Positions 53,624-61,485 of a stretch of 64,000 nucleotides of DNA are shown here, one piece after another. How positions within the stretch are numbered: the first letter of the stretch is position 1; each line of letters begins with the position of its first letter. Source of the DNA: Bizionia saleffrena (lineage in GTDB: Bacteria; Bacteroidota; Bacteroidia; Flavobacteriales; Flavobacteriaceae); assembly GCF_008086175.1 (NCBI RefSeq), contig NZ_VSKM01000013.1, positions 21,609-85,608 on the forward strand, written 5' to 3'. The notes under the pieces were generated by a model, which was not told the origin of the DNA, ran no database searches, and saw only the letters and a program-made list of their open reading frames with translations. Made by a program: the position numbers and the translations under genes.

Positions 53624-55993
53624 ATGAATAAGAAAAATCTTTCAGAAAGAGATATATGCTCTAAGTATATCAATCCAGCTATAATTAAAGCAGGTTGGAA
53701 CATGAGAACCCAAGTAAGAGAAGAAGTTTCTTTTACGGATGGTAGAATCATTGTGCAAGGGAATTTATACACACGAGGAAGAAACAAAAGAGCAGATTAC
53801 ATATTATACTATAAGTCGAATATTCCTATTGCTATAATTGAAGCTAAAGATAATAAAAAGCCTGTTGGTCATGGGATGCAGCAAGCATTAGAATACTCAG
53901 ATATTTTACAAATCCCATTTGTATTTACTTCCAATGGAGATTCCTTTGTGTTTCACGACAAAACAAGAACAGATGGCGTTTTAGAAGAAGAACTAATATT
54001 AGATAATTTTCCTTCGCCTGAAACCTTATGGGAAAAATATTTAAAACATCAAAATATTGAAACACCGCAAGCTCAAGAAATAGTAGAGAAGGATTATTAT
54101 TTGGATGACAGCGGAATGACACCAAGGTATTATCAGCAAAATGCTGTAAACAGAACTTTAGAAGCCATAGCCCGCGAGCAAAACAGAATAATTTTAGTAA
54201 TGGCAACTGGTACGGGTAAGACCTATACAGCCTTTAACATTATTTGGCGTTTATGGAAAACAGGAGTTAAGAAACGAATCTTATTTCTTGCTGATAGAAA
54301 TGCCTTGTTAACACAAACAAAAAACGGCGATTTTTCGCCTTTCGGAAATGATATCATGCATATTATTAAAAACCGAAAGATTGATAAATCCTACCAAATA
54401 TACTTCGCTTTATATCAAGGATTAACAAGTACAGACGAAGATAAAAACGCATATAAAGAATTTAGCTCAGATTTTTTCGATTTAATAGTGATTGACGAAT
54501 GTCATAGAGGTAGCGCATCAGAAGCTTCGGCATGGCGCGATGTTTTAACCTATTTTAAATCGGCTACACAAATTGGATTAACAGCTACTCCAAAAGAAAC
54601 TAAAGATGTTTCTAATATGGAATATTTTGGCAAACCTGTTTACACCTATTCTTTAAAACAAGGTATTGATGATGGCTTTTTAGCGCCATATAAAGTAGTA
54701 AGAATTACAACTAGTGTAGATGAGGGTTGGAGACCAACGGCTGGTTTAATTGATAAGTATGGGAATGAAGTAAAAGACCGTATTTATAATTTAAAAGATT
54801 ACGATAGAACGTTGGCTATTGATGAGCGTACAGAATTAGTTGCCAAAAAAATTACCGAATACTTAAAAGCTACAGACCGATTTGCAAAAACAATAGTATT
54901 TTGCACCGATATAGATCATGCGAATAGAATGCGTCAAGCATTAATAAATGAAAATGCAGACTTGGTTGCTAAACATTGGAACTATTGTGTAAAAATTACG
55001 GGTGATGATGAGGTTGGTAAACAAGAGTTAGATAATTTTACAGATGTTGAGGAACGGTTTCCTGTTATAGCTACAACGTCCAAAATGTTAACCACGGGTA
55101 TAGATACTAAAATGGTAAAGTTGATTGTTTTAGAATCCAATATTCAATCGGTTACCGAGTTTAAGCAGATAATTGGTCGTGGTACGCGAATTAGAGAAGC
55201 TGAAGGCAAAGTGTTTTTCACGATCATGGATTTTAGAAAAGCCACTAACATATTCGCAAGACCAGATTTTGATGGTGATCCAGTTCAAATTTACGAACCA
55301 GAACCACACGAACCAGTAGTGCCGCCAGATGCTGTAGAACCAACAGAGCCAGATAATGAAGATCCTTTTAATCCAGACACATTTCCACCGATTCCACCAG
55401 ATATCAGTATCGATGGAGGAGATGAAGAGGTGAAAAAATTCTATGTAAATCAAGTACCAGTCTCTGTAGTACATGAGCGTGTTCAGTATTATGGTAAGGA
55501 TGGAAAGCTAATAACAGAATCATTAAAAGATTATTCTAAAAAAAATATAGAAAAAGAGTTTGCTTCATTGGACGATTTTATTCAACGATGGAATGAATCT
55601 GAAAAGAAAGAAGAGTTGATAAAAGAACTAGCAGAACACGGCGTTCTGTTAGAAGCCTTGCGAGAAGATGTTGGTTTAGATTTAGACGACTTCGATTTAA
55701 TTTGTCACATTGCATTCGATCAACCTGCTTTAACACGACAAGAACGCGCAAACAACGTACGTAAACGAAACTACTTTACCAAGTACAGCGAAACCGCACA
55801 AAAGGTTTTAAATAGCTTATTAGATAAATACGAAAAAGAAGGCATTGTAAGTATAGAACAAGGTTCTGTATTAAAAGTACAACCTTTAAGCCAAATGGGT
55901 TCTCCTGTAGAATTGGTAAGAGCTTTTGGTAAGAAAAAGGACTTTGATCAAGCCATAAAAGAATTAGAAAACGAAATATACAATATAGCTTAA
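53624..55993 (+). CDS. hsdR: type I restriction enzyme R subunit (HsdR, EcoEI-like)
   Basis: A 789-residue protein. The N-terminal nuclease domain has RADYILYYKSNIPIAIIEAK (Asp and Glu-x-Lys of a PD-(D/E)XK site). The helicase part has Walker A Lys199 in MATGTGKTYTAF, Walker B DECH from Asp291, and GLTATPKET. Residues about 545-600 form a Pro/Glu/Asp-rich linker, and the last 180 residues the EcoEI-type C-terminal domain (FDLICHIAFDQPALTRQERA). It translocates and cuts unmodified DNA with HsdM and HsdS. Its stop overlaps the HsdM start (TAATG). Confidence 0.93.
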   Translation: MNKKNLSERDICSKYINPAIIKAGWNMRTQVREEVSFTDGRIIVQGNLYTRGRNKRADYILYYKSNIPIAIIEAKDNKKPVGHGMQQALEYSDILQIPFVFTSNGDSFVFHDKTRTDGVLEEELILDNFPSPETLWEKYLKHQNIETPQAQEIVEKDYYLDDSGMTPRYYQQNAVNRTLEAIAREQNRIILVMATGTGKTYTAFNIIWRLWKTGVKKRILFLADRNALLTQTKNGDFSPFGNDIMHIIKNRKIDKSYQIYFALYQGLTSTDEDKNAYKEFSSDFFDLIVIDECHRGSASEASAWRDVLTYFKSATQIGLTATPKETKDVSNMEYFGKPVYTYSLKQGIDDGFLAPYKVVRITTSVDEGWRPTAGLIDKYGNEVKDRIYNLKDYDRTLAIDERTELVAKKITEYLKATDRFAKTIVFCTDIDHANRMRQALINENADLVAKHWNYCVKITGDDEVGKQELDNFTDVEERFPVIATTSKMLTTGIDTKMVKLIVLESNIQSVTEFKQIIGRGTRIREAEGKVFFTIMDFRKATNIFARPDFDGDPVQIYEPEPHEPVVPPDAVEPTEPDNEDPFNPDTFPPIPPDISIDGGDEEVKKFYVNQVPVSVVHERVQYYGKDGKLITESLKDYSKKNIEKEFASLDDFIQRWNESEKKEELIKELAEHGVLLEALREDVGLDLDDFDLICHIAFDQPALTRQERANNVRKRNYFTKYSETAQKVLNSLLDKYEKEGIVSIEQGSVLKVQPLSQMGSPVELVRAFGKKKDFDQAIKELENEIYNIA

Positions 55994-57423
55994 TGAGTAA
56001 CATAACAACAAACATAAAAGGCATACGCGATATTATGCGTAAAGACACAGGAGTAGACGGAGATGCACAACGTATCTCTCAAATGGTGTGGATGCTATTT
56101 ATGAAGATTTTTGCCGACAAAGAAGAAGAATGGGAAATCACCATTGACGATTACCAATCACCAATTCCTGAACACTTAAAATGGCAAAATTGGGCAGCAG
56201 ATGATGAAGGCTTAACAGGTGATGCTTTAATGACGTTTATAGAAAACGAACTATTTCCTGCGTTAAAAGAATTGGATATTACTATAAGCCCACAAGCAAA
56301 AATAATACGTTCGGTATTTGACGATACCTATAACTTTATGAAAAACGGAACACTCTTCCGTCAAGTAATAAACGTAATTAACGAGATCGATTTTAATAGC
56401 ACCAGTGAGCGTCATGTATTTAATGATATTTATGAAACCATTTTAAAAGACCTACAATCTGCAGGGTCTTCAGGGGAGTATTATACACCAAGAGCAGTTA
56501 CGCAGTTTATGGTAGATATGATTAATCCGCAATTAGGAGAAAGCGTACTCGATCCTGCTTGTGGAACGGGTGGGTTTTTAACCTGTACTATTGATGCCGT
56601 ACGTAACCAAGTAAAGACACCAAAGGATAGGGAGGTATTACAAAACTCAATTCGAGGTGTCGAGAAAAAACCATTGCCACATTTACTGTGTACTACCAAT
56701 TTAATGTTACACGGTTTCGATTTACCAGCAATACGCAGAGATAATTTGTTAAGTAAACCCTATGCAGATTGGGGTGCCAAAGACAAGTTAGATATAATTC
56801 TCTCTAATCCACCTTTTGGTGGTGTAGAAGAAGATGGTACCGAAACCAACTTCCCTAAAAAATTTAGAACCAAAGAAACAGCCGATTTATTTTTAGCCCT
56901 AATTATTAAGCTGTTAAAAGACAAAGGACGTTGTGCTATTGTATTACCAGATGGCACGTTGTTTGGTGAAGGGATGAAAACACGCCTAAAAGAAGAGTTG
57001 TTAGACAAATGTAACCTACATACCATTGTGCGTTTACCAAATGGCGTTTTTAACCCATATACCAGTATTAAAACCAACTTGTTGTTTTTTGAAAAAGGAA
57101 CACCAACCAAAGAAGTTTGGTATTACGAACATCAATACCCAAAAGGCGCAAAAAGCTATAATAAAGGAACACCAATTAATATAAAAGAGTTTGACGTAGA
57201 AAAAGTGTGGTGGAACAAGCGCGTAGAAAATGAATACGCTTGGAAAGTATCTATTGAAGAAATTAAAAAGCGCAATTACAATCTAGATATAAAAAACCCA
57301 CACCAAGAAGCCGATACTTTAGAAAACCCAGAAATAATTTTAGAAAAATTTAGAACTACGGAACAAAAAATTTTTAGCATACAAGAGGAAATTATAAATG
57401 TTTTAACTGAAGCTTTAAAGTAA
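55993..57423 (+). CDS. hsdM: type I DNA methyltransferase M subunit (HsdM)
   Basis: A 476-residue N6-adenine methyltransferase. SAM-binding DPACGTGG starts at residue 187, and the catalytic NPPF lies at 272-275. The N-terminal helical domain (residues 1-150) contacts HsdS. It methylates both strands at the sites set by HsdS. Spacing is one base overlap upstream and one base gap downstream. Confidence 0.95.
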   Translation: MSNITTNIKGIRDIMRKDTGVDGDAQRISQMVWMLFMKIFADKEEEWEITIDDYQSPIPEHLKWQNWAADDEGLTGDALMTFIENELFPALKELDITISPQAKIIRSVFDDTYNFMKNGTLFRQVINVINEIDFNSTSERHVFNDIYETILKDLQSAGSSGEYYTPRAVTQFMVDMINPQLGESVLDPACGTGGFLTCTIDAVRNQVKTPKDREVLQNSIRGVEKKPLPHLLCTTNLMLHGFDLPAIRRDNLLSKPYADWGAKDKLDIILSNPPFGGVEEDGTETNFPKKFRTKETADLFLALIIKLLKDKGRCAIVLPDGTLFGEGMKTRLKEELLDKCNLHTIVRLPNGVFNPYTSIKTNLLFFEKGTPTKEVWYYEHQYPKGAKSYNKGTPINIKEFDVEKVWWNKRVENEYAWKVSIEEIKKRNYNLDIKNPHQEADTLENPEIILEKFRTTEQKIFSIQEEIINVLTEALK

Positions 57424-57424
57424 T

Positions 57425-59062
57425 ATGCTACTACTACAACACTTTAAAGAATTAACCATTCGTCCTAAAAATGCGAAAGAATTAAAAGGTTTGATTCTGA
57501 AACTGGCAATTCAAGGGAAATTAACATCTAATTGGAGAATAGAAAATCCTAATTTAAAACCGACTTCGGAACTTCTTGAAGAATTAAAAACTGAAAAGAA
57601 GAAATTAATTAAGGAGAAGAAAATTAAAAATGAAAAACCACTTTCTAGCGTAAAAAAAGAAGAATTAATTGTCAATCTTCCTAATAGTTGGGAAACTGTA
57701 AGACTAGGAGAAATTGGTGTTTGGGGAGCAGGTTCTACACCTTTACGTTCAAATTCATCGTTTTATGGAGGAGAAATAAATTGGTTTAAATCCGGAGAAC
57801 TTAATAATTCAATTATGGATTATGAGTCAAAAGAAAAAATTACTGAACTCGCTCTTGAAAAAACATCTGTAAGACTTAATAATCCTGGAGATGTTTTAAT
57901 TGCTATGTATGGAGCTACTATCGGAAAAACAGGAATCTTGCAAGTTGTAGGAACAACGAATCAAGCTGTTTGTGCTTGTACGCCTTTTAGTTGCATAAAT
58001 AGTTTGTTTTTGCATCTACTATTAAAAGGTTTAAAAGATACTTTTATTAATCAGGGTGAAGGTGGAGCACAACCAAATATATCTAGAGTAAAAATAAGAA
58101 CTCAAGTTTTTGGTCTTCCACCACTAAAAGAACAAAAGGAAATCGTAAACGTAGTAGAAACCCTTTTTAAAGAAGTAGAACAATTAGAACAATTAACTGT
58201 AGCACGAATTGGTTTAAAAGAAGATTTTGTAACATCTGCATTAAACCAACTCACTAGCAATAACGCTAATCAAGAATGGAGGTTTTTACAAGAGCACTTT
58301 AAAAGCTTCTTTAATGAAACCACCAACATTAAAAAGTTTCGAGAAACCGTTTTACAATTAGCTGTACAGGGAAAACTCACAGCAGATTGGCGAGCAAATA
58401 ATCCTGATACTCAATCAGTTTCTCAATCAATAGAAGAAGCTTTTAATAATCAAAAAATAATTACTACAGGTAGGAAAAAATTTCTAAAACCTGTCGCTAA
58501 TGTGATTTTTAATGACAAGGAAATTCCACTAAATTGGGTAAAAACTCAATTTTTTAATCTTTGTGTCCTTAAAAGGGGGCACGATTTACCAAAACAAGAT
58601 AGAATACTTGGTAAATACGCTGTAGCTTCATCAGGAGGTATAAGTGGGTGGCATAATGAATATAAATCTGAAAGAGGTGTTGTTATTGGTAGATCAGGTT
58701 CAACTGGGAAACCCCATTTAATAGAAAACAAGCATTGGCCTTTAAATACAGTTTTATATGGTGAAGATTATTGTGGTAATTATATAGATTATGTTTTTGT
58801 TTTTTTAAAAGCATTTGATTTTTCACAATATTCTTCAAGTACAGCAGTTCCTACCTTGAATAGAAACAAATTTTTAAATGAGTTAATTATTATTCCACCA
58901 CTAGAAGAACAAAAAGCCATTGTAGAAAAAGTAAATGCTTTAATGGGTTTATGTGATGGGTTGGAGCAAGAAGTACAACAAAGTCAAGAGTATAGTGAGA
59001 TGATGATGCAGAGTGTTTTGCGGGCCGTTTTTGAGGGGGGAATTAAAACGGTCAAAGCTTAA
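57425..59062 (+). CDS. hsdS: type I specificity subunit (HsdS), two recognition domains
   Basis: A 545-residue protein built as two half-sites. Each begins with a conserved helix (LILKLAIQGKLTSNWRIENP near residue 20 and TVLQLAVQGKLTADWRANNP near 310) and holds one target-recognition domain (about 85-225 and 360-495). Each closes with a coiled coil (PPLKEQKEIVNVVETLFKEV and PPLEEQKAIVEKVNALMGLC). The two recognition domains set a bipartite DNA target. A second copy of the C-terminal coil lies at 60295. Confidence 0.93.
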   Translation: MLLLQHFKELTIRPKNAKELKGLILKLAIQGKLTSNWRIENPNLKPTSELLEELKTEKKKLIKEKKIKNEKPLSSVKKEELIVNLPNSWETVRLGEIGVWGAGSTPLRSNSSFYGGEINWFKSGELNNSIMDYESKEKITELALEKTSVRLNNPGDVLIAMYGATIGKTGILQVVGTTNQAVCACTPFSCINSLFLHLLLKGLKDTFINQGEGGAQPNISRVKIRTQVFGLPPLKEQKEIVNVVETLFKEVEQLEQLTVARIGLKEDFVTSALNQLTSNNANQEWRFLQEHFKSFFNETTNIKKFRETVLQLAVQGKLTADWRANNPDTQSVSQSIEEAFNNQKIITTGRKKFLKPVANVIFNDKEIPLNWVKTQFFNLCVLKRGHDLPKQDRILGKYAVASSGGISGWHNEYKSERGVVIGRSGSTGKPHLIENKHWPLNTVLYGEDYCGNYIDYVFVFLKAFDFSQYSSSTAVPTLNRNKFLNELIIIPPLEEQKAIVEKVNALMGLCDGLEQEVQQSQEYSEMMMQSVLRAVFEGGIKTVKA

Positions 59063-59066
59063 TTTT

Positions 59067-60248
59067 ATGGAGATAGAAAAACTAAATACGTTACTTGATG
59101 AATCTGGAAATATTGTAGAGAGGCATTATATATCTGTAAGAGAAAAAGGAGAAGATTTTAATTTGTTTTCCATATTAGGTATGGAAACTAATGAAACCAA
59201 AACCCATTCAGCAATGTTGGTTTCGTTATTAGATCCTAAAGGAAATCATTATTATGATGAAAAATTTTTAAGCCTTTTTCTTCAAGAAATTGGTTACACT
59301 TCTTTTGTTGATAGTGATTTAAAAAACGTTAAAGTAAAAGCAGAGCATCATTTAGGAAAAATATCAGACGATTTTAGAAGTGGAGGTTTTATTGATATAT
59401 TAATTACATTTCCTTCTGGCAAAGCCATTGCAATAGAGAATAAAATTTATGCAGAAGATCAACCAAAACAAATGTATAGATATAGCTTGTTTAAAGGTAA
59501 TGATTGTGCTTTGTATTACTTAAATCTTTTTGGAGAAAAAGGTAAACCTACTAAAAAAAGTCTACATACTTTAACAGATAAAGATTTTGAAGTTATAACC
59601 TATAAAAATCATATTTTAAATTGGTTAGATGCGTGTTTGTCAGTTGTAAAACCAGATTCTATTGTAAAAAACGCAATTAAACAATATCAAATTTTAATAA
59701 GAGACCTTACAAATTCTATGGAAAAAGATTTAGAAAATAATTTTATAGCGCTTATTCAAAATAATTTAGAAGAGGCTAAATATATTCATTCTCATTATCA
59801 AATAGCAGTAGATGGCATAAGAGAAAAATTAAGAAAGGCTGTGAGCGAAAAAATAAATAGCTTACAATTAAACGTAAAAGCACGTCTTGGTAATGATATT
59901 AACCATAATTATTCTAAAATATGGATTAGTTCTGATATACTTGATGAAAAGGGAATACAGATTGGTATAGAGTCATTTTCTGGTAAGGGGAATAATAAAG
60001 GACGGCTTTTTATTGGCATATTTGATAGGCAAAAAGAATATGAATCAAGTAGAGACGGTGATTATAGGTTAAGTAATTATTGGCCTATTGTAAGTGATAT
60101 TAAAACACCAGAAAACAATGCTTTAAATTTAAGCAGTACATCTATATTAGAAAAATTAAATAATAATGATGAGTATTATTTTGAAAATATGGTAGCTACT
60201 ATAGTTAATCAAACAAAGTCTTTTATCGAAACCTATAGCAATATATAA
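59067..60248 (+). CDS. PD-(D/E)XK nuclease family protein (PDDEXK_4)
   Basis: A 393-residue protein, start chosen at ATG 59067, four bases after HsdS, because the upstream start at 59013 would overlap HsdS. The nuclease core near residue 105-135 has GGFIDILITFPSGKAIAIEN with IENKIYAEDQPKQM (Asp, then Glu-x-Lys). The PDDEXK_4 family occurs in defence islands and restriction loci. The C-terminal half is helical (coiled coils about 210-270). It may be an extra nuclease of the type I locus. Confidence 0.85.
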   Translation: MEIEKLNTLLDESGNIVERHYISVREKGEDFNLFSILGMETNETKTHSAMLVSLLDPKGNHYYDEKFLSLFLQEIGYTSFVDSDLKNVKVKAEHHLGKISDDFRSGGFIDILITFPSGKAIAIENKIYAEDQPKQMYRYSLFKGNDCALYYLNLFGEKGKPTKKSLHTLTDKDFEVITYKNHILNWLDACLSVVKPDSIVKNAIKQYQILIRDLTNSMEKDLENNFIALIQNNLEEAKYIHSHYQIAVDGIREKLRKAVSEKINSLQLNVKARLGNDINHNYSKIWISSDILDEKGIQIGIESFSGKGNNKGRLFIGIFDRQKEYESSRDGDYRLSNYWPIVSDIKTPENNALNLSSTSILEKLNNNDEYYFENMVATIVNQTKSFIETYSNI

Positions 60249-60294
60249 ATTGTGATTAAAGATAATTAGTTAAAATTTAAAGCTATTATTATAT

Positions 60295-60447
60295 AAAAAA
60301 AAGGCTATCATAGAAAAAGTAAATGCTTTAATAGTTTTGGTTTTATGTGATGTTTTAGATCAAGAAGTAAAACAAAGTCAAGAACATATTGAGTTGTTGA
60401 TGCAGAGTGTTTTGATAGAGGTTTTTGAGGATGAGAAAACGGTTTAG
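60295..60447 (+). pseudogene. orphan copy of the HsdS C-terminal coil
   Basis: The frame reads KKAIIEKVNALIVLVLCDVL, DQEVKQSQEHIELLMQSVLI and EVFEDEKTV. The same words end HsdS (QKAIVEKVNALMGLCDGLEQ, EVQQSQEYSEMMMQSVLRAV). No start or recognition domain precedes it. It is a duplicated HsdS tail left by recombination or loss of a second specificity gene; PDDEXK_4 lies between the two copies. Confidence 0.75.
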
Positions 60448-60449
60448 GT

Positions 60450-61061
60450 ATGAGTGAACAAGAAAAGAATAATACCTTCTTAATAATATTGGTAATTGTT
60501 ATAGTAATAATTATTTATGTTGGTTCTTTTGGTCAAGTAGATTTAACATTAGAGAAAGTCTCAAAACAAAACGATGAGGTTAAGGATAATTTAAACAGAC
60601 TTCAATCTAGACATAAAAAACTAAAAGATTTAATACAGAAAAAAGAAGCACTAAATTTAAAATTAAATAAAAAGTTTAAGCACATTTATTTTGGTGTTCG
60701 TTTGGTATTGGCTTCTATATATTTAGGTTATAATGCATTGCTTTATTTTGTGTTTAATATTACCAACCTCGGTGATATACTTAATTGGAATCAATTTGCT
60801 TTAATGGTTATAGCCTTATTTTCTTTTATAGCTTTTGGTACATTTACTAACGTCAAAGACTTTATCGGAAATATTAAAATGAGATTAGAGTCAAGAACTT
60901 ACAATAAATATGTGGACATAACAGAACAGTTAGAAGCACATAAAGAAGAAGTAACAGAGTTAACTGCTACTATAACAAAAACTACAGAGCAAATACAGAT
61001 ATCTAATCAACCGGTTGCTGAGGGTGCTGTAATGGTTGAGAGTAAGGATGAGGGTGTTTAA
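60450..61061 (+). CDS. membrane protein with coiled coils, unknown function
   Basis: A 203-residue protein: helix 1 (residues 9-27, TFLIILVIVIVIIIYVG), a coiled coil (about 32-75, TLEKVSKQNDEVKDNLNRLQ), two more helices (about 81-100 and 112-130), then a second coiled coil (about 143-180). It starts two bases after the HsdS tail remnant. No family recognised. It may be an effector or anchor of the neighbouring defence genes. Confidence 0.6.
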   Translation: MSEQEKNNTFLIILVIVIVIIIYVGSFGQVDLTLEKVSKQNDEVKDNLNRLQSRHKKLKDLIQKKEALNLKLNKKFKHIYFGVRLVLASIYLGYNALLYFVFNITNLGDILNWNQFALMVIALFSFIAFGTFTNVKDFIGNIKMRLESRTYNKYVDITEQLEAHKEEVTELTATITKTTEQIQISNQPVAEGAVMVESKDEGV

Positions 61062-61114
61062 GGAATTATATAATACAATTAATCAAGAGTTTAAAATTAA
61101 TTTAACAAAATAAA

Positions 61115-61477
61115 GTGAGTTTTGGGGAGAGCCGAATAATGCGTTTTAAGGAATAGACTTTTAGTCTAGCTCAACATTAAAAGCTGTTGAGGATATGGTA
61201 TTTTACAAATGCAACTTATATATAGATTTATTTCTGTACCTATAAGGTTTAGCATTAGTACTAGCGCCGCCATCAGATATATACTGATACAGGCATACCT
61301 ATTGATTGTTTTGTCATTTAAGTTCTTCATTGAGTTTATTTTACAATATATAACAATTATTTTACCACCCGACTTGAATTGGGGCGACATATTGGTGTCG
61401 ATAGAGCATGCATTCATTCACGAAATAAGTAATTATTTCTAAAAGCACCGCCTTGTAGTTGGCTCCCCATTTCTCAT
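61115..61477 (+). ncRNA. structured non-coding RNA upstream of the reverse transcriptase (DRT2-like template RNA)
   Basis: The 3' stem arm GGCTCCCC (61461-61468) pairs with GGGGAGAGCC (61124-61133, two-base bulge), and GTGAG (61115-61119) pairs with CTCAT (61473-61477), so one long-range stem closes the RNA. Hairpins inside: TAGACT/AGTCTA (61154-61168), CTCAACA/TGTTGAG (61170-61191), ATCAG/CTGAT (61272-61288), CGACA/TGTCG (61385-61400), GAAATAA/TTATTTC (61422-61439). The two TATTTTACAA copies flank a candidate template (separate entry). A non-coding RNA in this position, on the same strand as an RT, is the DRT2 arrangement; ends and expression are inferred. Confidence 0.6.
61199..61346 (+). 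other. candidate rolling-circle template: 138-base stop-free unit between two TATTTTACAA copies
   Basis: TATTTTACAA occurs at 61199-61208 and 61337-61346; the spacing is 138 bases, or 46 codons. One plus frame (ATG at 61209, directly after copy 1) has no stop through the unit and, joined end to end, continues ILQ then MQLIYRF without a break. It encodes a hydrophobic 46-residue unit. One minus frame is also stop-free over the unit (flanked by CKI codons). If the RT jumps from one copy to the other, the cDNA would be an endless open frame. Which strand would be the gene is not clear from sequence. Confidence 0.5.
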
Positions 61478-61485
61478 TTTTAATT

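Noticed and set aside
61166..61442. Ordinary protein genes on both strands in the RNA region
   Set aside because: The two overlapping frames (77 and 83 codons) match no family and lie inside a strongly folded RNA before the RT. I treat their openness as a property of the template unit, not as conventional genes.
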